Source: Taeniopygia guttata (Eukaryota; Chordata; Aves; Passeriformes; Estrildidae). Taken from it: a DNA stretch of 64,000 nt. The position numbers and the translations under genes were made by a program. Below, piece by piece: positions 1 to 10,800 of this stretch. The notes below the pieces were generated by a model, which saw nothing but the letters and a program-made list of their open reading frames with translations, was not told the origin of the DNA and did no database searches. The stretch's first letter is position 1; each line of letters opens with the position of its first letter. The stretch covers positions 5,468,501-5,532,500 of the forward strand of contig NC_133050.1 of assembly GCF_048771995.1 (NCBI RefSeq), given 5' to 3'.

Positions 1-118
1 CTGCCCCATCCCTGGAAATGTCCAAGGCCAGGTTGGACAAGGCTTGGAGCAACCTGGGATAGTCCCTGCCCATGGCAGGGGCTGGGACAAGATGAGCTTT
101 AAGTTCCCTTAGAACTTG
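1..118 (+). mobile_element. CR1 LINE 3'-end fragment (truncated by window edge)
   Basis: The stretch reads like the last part of an avian CR1 element on the + strand: 'ccatccctgg', 'aggttggacaaggcttggag', 'cctgcccatggcaggg' and 'gatgagctttaagttccctt' follow the order of the CR1 3' region. The terminal ATTCTATG-type repeat is not visible and the 5' part lies outside the window. It is an old, non-coding remnant. Confidence 0.75.
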
Positions 119-1523
119 GTTGCAGCCAAGGGGATGGGGCAGCCACAGCTTCTCTGGGTCCCTCTGCTCTGTCCCTCACACATCAGGTCCTTGTGTCCCA
201 CTCATCCCTACACCACCAAAAGCAGTGTCCAGAGCAGAGCAGTGCAGGACTGAGCCCAGAGCCATGATGAAACACCCTCTTTTCAAGCTCTGAGAAGCTT
301 CCAAAAGGATCTGGAACTGCAGAGAGAAAATCAATGCAAAGACCTGACAGCATCGCCTGCTTATTTGTGCCCAAAGTCCCTGTGCTGACAAGGTCTTCTC
401 TGCACAGCAGAGCAAGGACCTGCTCTCTCAGAATCGCTCAGCATTCCCACAGGAGCCTGCCCAGACAGGCAGAGCCAGGACAGGAACACCTGGGAAAACC
501 TGGCCCTCGCTTTGGCTGCTGGCCTGAGATTGAACTATTCGGAAAAGCAGGTCCCCACTGTCCCTGCTGTGCTTCTGGAGAGGCATCAGCCATCCCTGGA
601 CTGGCATAAGCAAGTGCAAAACAGCTAAAAAAGCACCGAGATGTGCTCCTTAGACTTTTCCCAGCACGGTCTGGCACCCAGACTGCCGGGCTGTGCAGGA
701 TGCAGGAGCAGCATTAGGATTGCAACACCTGCGTGGCTCAGGCTCCATCCCAGCCCGGCAGCAACTTCCACCACGAGCCTAAAATTAGCAGCGACAGGAA
801 GAGCTCTGGAGCACGACAGGATGATTAGAGCCTCCCTGGAAAGGAGGCATCACCTGCAACGTAATGACTTTCCTCATCTCTGTCAAAATGTGCAACAACC
901 CTTGTGGAATATGATGGGCAAAAGTGAGGCAGTGAGATAGGGGAAGGTGTTCTGCACAAAATTGGAGTGATAGCACTTATCCAGAAATAAAAAACAGGAT
1001 GCTGGCTCTCTGGACTACGCCCTGGACCTGCTGCATGACTTCAATCAAATTGCTTAGAAAGACACAAAAGACTTAAGGATCGTGCATGCCAACTCCACCC
1101 GAGATTTATAAACAGCAAGAAAACACCCAGATAAAAGGTAAAAAAATCTCTTTCACATGTATTTAACTGTATATGTTGTGTGAATAATCAGTGTCACTCT
1201 TCTCCAGCACCAAATCCATGCTTCAAAACTCTTTGTTGGCCTTCTTTGGCTAAAAATAGTCAACACCACCCACATCCATGTTCCTGAAAGAATGGGATGT
1301 CATTGGGCATCACCCCTCCTATAAACTTGCCCTGTTTTCATTTAAAATAACTCATAACTAGAAAGAGCATTAAAAGTGGGTGCACTGAGCCTCCAAGTGG
1401 GAAGATGTGACTGTGCTGAGGGAGCTCGTGTGTAGCTCACGGAAATGCCAGTGCCACTCTTGTTGCACCTAGTACAAGCTGGTTTGACTCCATGACTCAC
1501 ATTCCTGTCTTGAAACTGGAAAT
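119..1523. other. Intergenic DNA, no gene seen
   Basis: Mixed-composition sequence with only short chance reading frames in all six frames. I saw no splice-flanked conserved protein segment, RNA gene or tandem repeat. An AT-rich patch around 1,090-1,350 has no recognisable signal. Confidence 0.5.
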
Positions 1524-1790
1524 CATAGAATCACAGAATCATGGGATGATTAGTGTTGGACACAACCTTAAAGTTCATCCAGTTCCATGGGCAGGGACAC
1601 CTCCTGCTATCCCAGGTTGCTCCAAGCCCTGTCCAACCTGGCCTTGAACACTTCCAGGGATGGGGCAGCCACAGCTGCTCTGGGCACCCTGTGCCAGTGT
1701 CTCACCTCCCTCACAGGGAAGAATTTCCTCCTAATACCTAATGTAAACCTCCCCTCTTTTTGAAGAAATTTCCCTTTGTCCTCGGAACAT
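1524..1790 (-). mobile_element. CR1 LINE 3'-end fragment, reverse orientation
   Basis: The left edge carries the inverted CR1 tail ('atcatagaatcacagaatca'), followed by inverted CR1 3' sequence ('ttccatgggcagggacacct', 'ccaagccctgtccaacctgg', 'ggatggggcagccacagctg', 'agggaagaatttcctcctaa'). That order is diagnostic of a minus-strand, 5'-truncated CR1. Indels show it is an old copy. Confidence 0.85.
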
Positions 1791-4700
1791 GGCCCGTCCC
1801 TCTCTCTCTCAGGTAGCCCCGTACAGAGAGGGTTCATTTGTCAGGATAACAGGAGAGAGGCGAGTCCCTTGGATGAAGAAGTGTTTCCCTTCCAGATCTC
1901 CTGGACAGAAATATGTGCCCATGCGCTGCACAGCTTGACAAGGAACGTGCAGCGAATCCAACACATCCTGGACGTGTTGGATTTGCTGGGCACACATGGA
2001 CCATCTGGCCAACACATGGGCCTCGGGTTTGACATGTCCAGGAAGCGTCTGACTGATGGTGGACGCACCAGGGAGCACATGCAGGACCCCAGCCCCACTG
2101 TCACCGCGGTGGAGGTGGGTGTGATGCTCACGGAGCTGATCCGCGGCTGTGCCGGCGTTCCTGGGCTGATTTCTGGAGATTCAGACACAGGTAAGTGCCA
2201 CAATCTCAACGTGCCCCTGGACAAAATTCAAAAGAGGATGTACCCAAGGAAACACGTGATGTTCTATAAATTGAAATCAGGAATTATCTGCTTGCAGAGG
2301 ATGGGATTCCAACGGGAGGAAAACGTGTTCCTTGGAAAATTAGCAGAATGTATAAGCAGCAGGAATAAGGGGAGAGTGTGACCTTGAAATCGAACACCCC
2401 CTTTTGATCCCAGACCTAAAATTATCCAGATTTCAGTAGAAGTTTCTACAGCAGTCTTAGCTCAGTTTTTAAAAACAAACCCCTCGTGACTAGAAGTCCA
2501 GACCCTCCACGTTACGAACACAACCAAGTCTGCCAAGGGTGCAGCACCCGATCCCAGCGCCAGATTGTCCCTGTAGCTTAGCACCCATCTGCAGCCAATA
2601 TGCTGAGCTCTTAACAGAATTGAGGGGTTTTAAAACCTGGTCTTCTGGGCCTGATCCCATGGACCTGGGCTCACCAAAACCAATGGACTTCAAGGAGCTT
2701 TGGATCAAGCTTTGCGCTAATTTACTTATCTCATAGAACAGCTTAATTAACAAATGTTTGCAAAGCACTTCAGGATCCTTCCACGGACAGTGAGACTCCT
2801 CTTGCTGCCAGTCCCACTGACAAAGCAAAGAGGTTTAAAGTCAACAGGCAGCAGATGAATTGTATGGACACAGATGGGGATGGAGGGACATCCCGGGTGG
2901 GTCGGCCACCACGGAGTCCCCCCTGAACCTTGTGGTACAGGGAATGGCCAGCATGTGGGCTCAGAGTGAAAGGGAGCCCTTACAGCTTCCCAGCATTTGG
3001 GATGCTTCTATTTCATGTGCAGCTGAGCTGTTCTTGAAATGAACTGTGCAGGGACAGGGAGATGATGTCTCAAAGCACTCGTGGCGATGGTATCCCAGCT
3101 TGAGCTTTCTACCTCAGGATAGTCTATGATTCTGTGCAAGAAGAAAATGAAGAAAAGCCTAAAAATGGTGTCCTGGTTCCAAGCAGGTGTTTGCTCCCCC
3201 TGTCCTCCCCACCACCAGCTCATCCCCTCAGTCTATGGGATGTGGGATGCTTCCACAGCATTAAACCTTTCCTAGCAGCTGCCACCTTTCCTCCAGACTT
3301 GGGTCATGTTGGTGGCAAAGGGATGCAGCACTGGGAAGTGCCAAATTCGGCTTCACACTGATGACACAAATTCATCCAGAAAGTTTCTTTCTGCGTTAGC
3401 TCTTGATGGTGACTCTAAGTCGCTGTTTTGCCTAAGGACAGGCTGCTGGCACCTCCTCAGTCAATGTCAGCTTTATTCCTGCCTCCCACAGAACTTTCTG
3501 TCACCAGCCGTGGTGCCCGGCCACCCCTCCCCGATGGCTCTGGCACCGGCAGCAGCTGCAGTTTGCAGTTTTTCCCTTTTCTTTGATCGTTCTGCAGCCT
3601 CGGGAAGGGGCATGTGATGCCTCTGCCTGATCCGGACCTCTCTGCTCCGAGGGCTCTGCCACCGTCCCTGGCTTTAATTAATACTTTTTTCCCCCCCTGA
3701 CAGTAATTCGGGGATGTGGACTTTAAAACATTTGGAAATACCCACTTTTTAACTAGAAACACTGCGTTTCTGCCAAAACCTCGGCAGGGGTGCTCGCTGA
3801 GTGGATATAGCTGTGCAGAGACTACACCCATGGTGAAATCCTCACTTGCAATCCAGCACTACCTGCCCCCCAAAAATAACCTTTTACCTCTCTATCCAGG
3901 GAGCTGGGAGTGATCCAGCCCTCAACAGCTCCGTGATGTGAGCCCCTCTGACCTACTCCAGCTCATGGAGCTGGCTCAGGCCACCTGGCAGAGCTAACTT
4001 TAACCTGAATTACTCCTGAAATCCAGCTTCCCCAGAGGCAGCGATGCCAGACGGGAGGTAAGATCATTCCCAAGCAGCTGCTATCACTGGGAAGAGGATC
4101 AAAGTCTTGGTTGTAGCCCAGCTACGCCCCCAAAATATTGTATGAACTGAGAGATGCTGCTATCAGGGACCCATCAGGATTAGTCACTGCCCATGTTGCC
4201 AATTCCTGTGTTTTTTCTAGGAGCGTTTCTGGTTGCCTTAAATTCCCAGCTCTGTGAGTCATGTGAATCTGTGTGAGTATAAATTTTTGGTTTTTTAAAG
4301 TAAGTTTCTAGACCTTATGGCTGTGCAGAATAGCAAGGTGATGTAACCAGAGTGAAATCTGACAGCCCCAGGAGAAGGCAAATGAAAAGGAACTCAATTT
4401 TCAAATTTTTTTTTTTTTTCTTTGCATCACACAAACTTTTTAGTCAGTTTGGTGATTTCAGGGTCTGGCTCACGCTGCTGGAACGCTCAGAGCTGGATGT
4501 CCACAGTTTTTCCCTTTTTTCCTTTCACTTTCTGATTTCCAGGGAAACTTTCTTCTCCTGAGACCTCCATGACAGAACTTAATATGGAGGTAGAAGCAAA
4601 ACCATGTCCCTAAAATGACGTGCTGCCTCCAGAGCAGGCATTGCTACCAGCCTCATGCATGGGATCCAACCTGGACAAGTGAAAAGTCCATAATTCACAG

Positions 4701-6529
4701 GGCAGAACACCATAGCTCCCACCAGCAGCACATGGGCACGCACACAATCCTCACCCACACTGGGAGCACCCCTGCATGGGGACATGTGTGCACACAAATG
4801 CCTCAGACACAAACACGTGTGGTTTGTGGGCATGTTTCAGTGTACATAATCCTGTGTGTTTGCACCTGTAACACGCACTTACACAGACACACACGTGGGT
4901 TTCACCTGGTTGTAAAGCGTGGAGTGAGCCACAGCCAGCAGGTGTGTGCAAGAGAACCAGCAGCGTGTGTGTGAGCCTCCAGGTGCATTAAATGCACATT
5001 TTTGGCCATTTAATGGGGCACACCCAGCCGTGTACCTGTGGTAAAAGTTGCCATGGGATGTGTGTGTGCACCCTATGGAGCCACCATCCATCACATCCCA
5101 ATACAAAGAGACAACTCTTAGAAGAAGGAATATCCCAAACTGCCACGAAAGGAAACATCCCAAACTGCCACTCTCAGGAGTCCCATCACTACACAACGGT
5201 GCAAAAGGAAATAAAACCTAATTCAGGACACTGTTCTACAGCCATGACCAAAATGAGCTGCATGAAGCACAGCAGTGGGTGGGTTCTCCTGCCCTTAGCT
5301 TTACTTTTTTTTGTGCACACCTACAGCACAACCACCACAAGCTCTAACCCACAGCAGCGCAGAGGGGATCTGCCCCTCTGGTTGGTGTCCCAGCATCTCC
5401 CTGAGTTTGTACTACGCATCAGGAAACCTGCGTGCCAAAATCAAACTGAGAGCAAAAATTTCCCTTCCCAAAGTGCCTGGGCACATTCACAGGGAGAGCT
5501 CCAGCAGCACCTTACCGGCTGAGTCAGTGGATGAGCCATCTCCTTGTGCTGGGCGCCCCATCTGCCGAGTTTAGCCGCAGCTGAGATCTTCTGCTGGTAC
5601 ACCCAGAAAGGGGAGGTGGGGGGAAAGAAAAAACCTTCCTGTGAGGATCCCAAAGAGAGCAAATCATACAGGATACAGTGGGGGGTGGAAAGGTCCAGCC
5701 CCGGTGACGAGGCACCGGTGCCACCACCCCCAGCCCTCGCTGCAGCCGCTGCCATGGCCGGAGCTGCAGCGCGATGTGGCTCGGCGGGAGCCTCGCATCC
5801 CTCTGCATTGTCCCTCTCCAGTGCGAGCTCCGGCAATCTCATTTCATGGGAGACATCTGGTTTGATTCAAAGAGAAGAAAGGGGCGAGGGGAGAACCGCG
5901 CGCTCCCAGCTCGCCCAGCCCGGCTGGTTGGGAGCTGGGGAGCAATTGTCAATGCTTCCCTCGGAGCTGAACCCTCCTCATTTCAATGAGAAAGGCCAGC
6001 CCAGGGAGCAGGGCTGTCCCACGGCCCCCCCAGCATTCCCCGGCTACAGGAGGGGGCTTTGCTGGGGCACCGAGCCAAGGCTGGGGAGCCGAGCCCCAGC
6101 AGCCTCACCAAGCCTTGCTGTGCCTGGAACCACTGCAAGGCCTTGGGGGGCTGGGGGGCTCCCCCTGCTTCTTTTCCATAATTCCCAGACCTGGTGGACA
6201 TGCAGTATTGTCCCTCAAATGCTTGTGGCTGTGTCAGGGGTCTTCCCACTGCCAGACCAAAGTCCTCATGTTTGTGGGGAACCCTTTTGGAAGGCCATGT
6301 CCTCCTTCAGAAGGACGAAGCACTGAGCTCCTTGTCCATTGTGGGGGAGGGGGTGTCCTGCCCCATTGTGCCCCCATTCACCCCCCTGACCCTGGTGCCC
6401 TGCTAGCTGTACCCAAAGTGTCCCTGCTGAGCCGCCACTCCTCCCAGGGATCCCTGTAGTGCCTGTGCGTCTCTGGATGGATCCCAGCCCTCGACACCTC
6501 TGCAGCACCCCTCATGAGTGGGTAGCAAC
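1791..6529. other. Intergenic DNA upstream of MEX3A
   Basis: No gene recognised. A 201-codon open frame (1,776-2,381, +) starts inside the CR1 copy and matches no family I know. A degenerate CA/GT-rich stretch lies at about 4,735-4,900. A moderately CpG-rich patch with a CCATGG lies at about 5,690-5,940 and could be a distal regulatory island, but no specific site can be defended. The human neighbour on this side of MEX3A is LMNA; no lamin exon is visible here. Confidence 0.5.
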
Positions 6530-7375
6530 AGGTCCCCACACAAATCCTCCTTTGCCCATGACCCCTCCACAGTGGGGGGCACATGGTGGGCCCCCACACA
6601 GACCCCTTCCACTCATGACCTTCCATGCTGGGTGCACTCAGTGGGTCCCCTCACAGACCCCTCATTCCTGTGATCCCTCTCTGCCAGGGGTGTGCACAGG
6701 AGTCACTCATGGAACCCAGAGTGGGACCCCATGCAGGCCCTACACCCGTGTCTCCGTGGGTCCCCATGCAGCCCCTACACCCACCCGCTGCGTGGTGGGT
6801 CCCCAAGGAGCCTCCTCCTCCTGTGACACAGGGAATCCCACTGCAGCCCGCTCCACCCGTGGCACAGTGGTCCCACCACAGTCCCTTCCACCCATGGCAC
6901 GGCTGATCTCCTTCCATCATCCTCCAGCCGTGTCACAGCACCTTCCCACGCGGTCCCCTCCACCGTTCACTGCACGGCTGGTCCCCTCACACCTCTGTCA
7001 CCCGTGTCACAGCGTGTTACCCCCACCCCCATGCCATGGCATGTCCACCGGTGACATGGTGGATCCTCCTGCATTCCCCTCCCCTGGTGGCACCGCGTGG
7101 TCCCCCTGCAGCCCCTACACCCGTGACACAGTGTGTGCCCCTACAGCCCCTCCGCCCTCTGCACAATGTGTCTCCCCACAGCAACGCCCCCTCCGTGTCC
7201 CCGGCGGTGCCCCGCACCACAGTCCACCCGTGTCACCGTGGGTGCCCGTGCAGCCTCTCCACTCGTGTCACCGTGGGTCCCCTGGAGCCCCCTCACTGTG
7301 TCTCCCCACATCTCACACCCACTCGCGTCACCGTGGGTCCCCACATCCCCCTCCCGGTGTCACAGCGGGTGCCCC
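6530..7375. repeat. Degenerate GC-rich minisatellite upstream of MEX3A
   Basis: The segment is built of diverged, loosely tandem units sharing blocks such as 'cccgtgtcaccgtgggtccc', 'tgcagcccctacaccc' and 'cccctccacc', at roughly 30-65 bp spacing. It is rich in C on the + strand and creates long open frames by composition alone. It ends where the MEX3A CpG island begins, so it sits just outside the promoter. Confidence 0.6.
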
Positions 7376-7710
7376 TCCCCACACCGCCCGCTCCCGCCGC
7401 CCCGCTCCCGCCGCCCCGGTGCCGCCGCCCCGGTGCCGCCGCCGCGGGCGGGGGTGCGCCGCCACCGGACTACATCCCCCATCAGCCCGCGGGCCGGGCC
7501 GCTCCCGCAGCGCCCAGCCGCCTTCAAACAAAAGAGTTTCCCCCCGCGGGGCCGCGCTCCGCTCCGCGCCCCCCGCACCCCCCGCACCCCCCGGCGGCGG
7601 CGGCCGGGGGCGGGGGCGGCGGCGGGGGGACCGCGGTGGAGGCGGCGGGCGCGGGGCTCGGGTTACACGGGAAAGGGGCTTGGCCAGGCGGGGGGCGGGG
7701 GGCGGAGGGT

Positions 7711-7840
7711 CCTTTTCTCTCTCTCGTTCTCTCTCTCTGCCTTTTTTTTTCCCTTCTCCCTCCCGAGCTCTTTGTGTCCCCCCCTCCCCTCCTCTCGCCC
7801 CCCCCCCCCCCAGCCCCCAGCCCCCTCCCAAGCCTTTGTT
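7711..7840 (+). promoter_or_regulatory. Long polypyrimidine tract directly 5' of the MEX3A start codon
   Basis: Between a G-rich block and the start codon lies about 130 nt that is almost entirely C and T on the + strand, including (TC)n runs, a T9-10 run and a C14-type run. It should be in the MEX3A 5' UTR if transcription starts in the island upstream. Such tracts bind PTB or PCBP-type proteins in RNA and GA-binding factors in DNA; either role here is inference. Confidence 0.6.
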
Positions 7841-7844
7841 AGCC

Positions 7845-10800
7845 ATGCCTAGCCTGGTAGTCCCAGGGATAATGGAAAGGAACGGGGGTTTCGGCGATTT
7901 AGGCTGTTTCGGTGGGAGCGGCAAAGACAGAGCGCTGCTTGAGGATGACCGGGCGCTGCAGCTCGCCCTGGACCAGCTCTGCCTGCTGGGGCTAGGCGAG
8001 CCTTCCTCCTCCTCCTCCTCCTCGGCCGTGGTGCTGGTGGAGGACAGCAACAACAACAACAATAACCCGCCGCCGCCGCCGCCGCAGCAGCCCCCGCCGC
8101 CGCCGCCGCCGCCGCAGCAGCCGCCGCCGCCGCCGCCGCCGCCGCCCCCGGCGGCCCCGAAGGGCTCGGCGGCGCCCAGCGCCGGGGCGGCGGAGCCCAA
8201 GTTGTGCGCGCTCTACAAGGAGGCCGAGCTGCGGCTCAAGAGCAGCTCCAACACCACCGAGTGCGTCCCGGTGCCCAGCTCCGAGCACGTGGCCGAGATC
8301 GTGGGACGGCAAGGTGAGCGCCGGGCCCCCGGTACCCCCCATCTCCCCCGGTGTCGCCGCTCGCCGGCCCCGGGACACTCCCCCGCGGCCGGGGGGCCCC
8401 GCCGCTCCCTCCCGCCCATTGTTCGGGGCCGGGGCCGCTCGGCCCCGCCGGGGACAAAGCCCGGGGCTCCCGGGCTGTGGGCGGGTGGCCGCGCTGCCGG
8501 CACGGAGGATTTTGGGCAGGGTGGGATGGGGGGTCTGCGGGAATGCTGCGGGGGCTTGTCCGGCTGCCGACACCGAGCCCCGCGCGCCGCTCCCCGGTTC
8601 TGCCCAAGAGCCGATCTCTGCCGCGCTCTCCTTAAGAAAAAAACTGGGAATAAGGCGGGGGAAGGGCGGGGGGTGCAGGCTGAGCCCGGCCCCGCGCCTC
8701 GGAGTCCCCCTTTGTTGGCCGGGCGGAGGGGGTGTGGTGGTGCCGGGCTCGGTCCGAGCGGCCGGTGAGCGGCTGGAGCCGAGCTCCTCCCGCCGCCCCC
8801 GGGAGCGGGGGGACCCCGGAGCTCGGGGACCCCGGAGCGGGACCCGCCGTCCCGCGTGGGCCCCCCGCAGCCGCTGCCCGCGCGCCGCCACAGTGATGCT
8901 TTTGTTCTCACGGCTCCGTTCGGAGCGAGGTGGAATGGAGGAGGGCTTTAAAAAAAATTACATCTATATATCTATATCTATCTATATATATATATCTCCA
9001 TACCACACCCACTCTTAAGTCACCCCTCGCCCACCCCCACCACTCCCGGGTGTGAGGCGCGGGGCCCCGCGCCTCCCGTGGGCACTGCGGGAGTCGGGGC
9101 ACGGCGCTGCTGAGAGAAGTTTTGTGTCGCTACAGAGAAAAAAAAAATAATAATAGTGCGGCTAAGTGTTGGGCTTTTTTTTTTCTCTTTCTTTCTTTCT
9201 CTGAACAAGTAACTTGACGCTCTGGAAGTGCGATGGGCAGAGCCTGCGGCTCCATGGCCAGATGCTCCCCTGTGGGTTGGGATCGAAGGGCCTGAGTAGA
9301 GGGTTTGTGGTGGGATCCGGGGGGTGATGACCCCGAGAAGGGCTGAGGTGGGCAAGGGGAAGCCACGGGGAGAGGGGCACAAATGGCTCCTTGCTGGACA
9401 TCTCTGACGCTAGGACGTGCGGTTGGAACAATGGGGCCTGCGGAGGCTCTGCTCGCTCCCACCGCTGGAGCAAGGGTCCCGTTCCCACGGACCGGTCCCG
9501 GTTCTCCGGGATGGAGAGTGGGCAGGAGTCCGGGGGGTGCTGACCTCCCCAAACCTTGGGGCGTCTGCAGCCGAGGGAAGCGCTCTCGCTGTGGGGTTCA
9601 CACTGGGATGGGGGCCCCTCACTGGGGAGATGGGCAGGAAGGGGTGAAGGTCTGGCCCAGGAGATGCCACTGGCCCTGATCCCGATCCTCCCGTGCTGCC
9701 TTCACCGCCGGGAGCGGAGCGCGGGCAGGGACGGTGGGGCTCAGCACCAACTCTGCGCTGCTGTGTGTGAGGCCGTGGAGAATCAGGCCCCCTTTGTTTA
9801 ATAAAGTTGGGAAAGAGGATTCGGCAGGCGGAACCAAGGGGAAATGTGCCAGGGCTGTTTTCTTCCAGGATCTCACTCCTGCCCCAGACTCCTGAGAAGG
9901 GGGTGTGTGTTTCGGTGTGTTCAGAACGCAGCACGTGCCTGTTGTGTCCAGAGCGATGGAGAGGAACCTGGAGACCTGGATTTTTTTCCACCATTTTTTG
10001 TGTGTGTGAGGGTTTTCCCACATCTGGGAAGCTGAAATGTCAGTGTGCTGGAGCTGCGGGGATGCAGCTGTGGCTGTGCTCCTTTGGCTGGTGGGGCAGA
10101 TGGTGCAGCCTGTGCCCCATCGTGGGGGTGGGGGGATGGATCCTGTGCTGGGGATTCCTTCAGCACAGTCCCTGTAGCTGCGGCTCTTCACTCCAGCAGA
10201 GATCATGGCCCACACTTGTTTCTAAAGGCCTGTAGGAATGTCTCCACTGTCTCCTGTGCCTTGTTTTTGTGTAGAAGGCCGAATTAAGAGGGTCTGGATC
10301 TGGGTGTGGGGCTCCCAGGGGATTGATTCCTGGACTCGCATGGATGCCTGACCAGGAATCCCAGATTGTCATCCCTTGGTAGTACCGCTCCTGTGGGGGA
10401 TGGTTTTCTAGGAATATAATTGTTTTATGGGTACCTGTGAACAGGGTGATAAACATCTTGAAAAAGGGAGGGGGGAAAAAAGTAATCATGAAATAAAGAT
10501 TATTTCACGGCTTTACTTGGTAACAGGGTTTAGCTTTTTCTTCAACTTATTATTTTCTGAAGAAGCATACTATCCCTTCCGATTATTTTATAATAATATC
10601 AACCATCTATGAAAGTGTTCCTCACAGGTAGGCATGGATATGAGAGGCCTGGATCTGGGCACGGCGGCCCTGGTGCACACACTTGGCCATGGGAATTCCA
10701 CCTGCTATCAGGCCACCCCTCACTTTGCCCAAGGAGTGAAAAGGCACTTAAGTGTAAATAAGGCTCAATCCCGATATATTTTTATTGGGATGTCTGTAAG

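Larger units (their letters stand above)
7380..8900 (+). promoter_or_regulatory. MEX3A: CpG island spanning the MEX3A promoter, 5' UTR and first exon
   Basis: From about 7,380 the sequence becomes extremely GC- and CpG-dense (runs of ccgcc, gcggcgg, gggcggggg), continuing through the start codon at 7,845 and into the first 600 bp of the intron. Sp1-type GC boxes such as 'gggggcgggg' near 7,691 are visible and no TATA box stands out. This is the expected promoter type for a developmentally regulated RNA-binding protein gene. The exact start site cannot be read from sequence. Confidence 0.75.

Noticed and set aside
1776-2381. A 201-codon open frame starting in a CR1 fragment
   Set aside because: No recognisable family or motif; an open frame of this length is expected about once by chance in a window this size.
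3115-3135. CR1-like tail 'tctatgattctgtg'
   Set aside because: No adjoining CR1 body was seen, and a 14-bp match is too short to call an element.
7469-7487. Possible second ZNF143-type site (ACTACATCCCCCATC) upstream of MEX3A
   Set aside because: Only the ACTACA half matches; the TCCCAGCATGC half is degraded.
6459-7844. Extension of the MEX3A frame 462 codons upstream
   Set aside because: The stop-free frame runs through a degenerate minisatellite and the GC-rich leader; homology to MEX3A begins only at MPSLVV (7,845).
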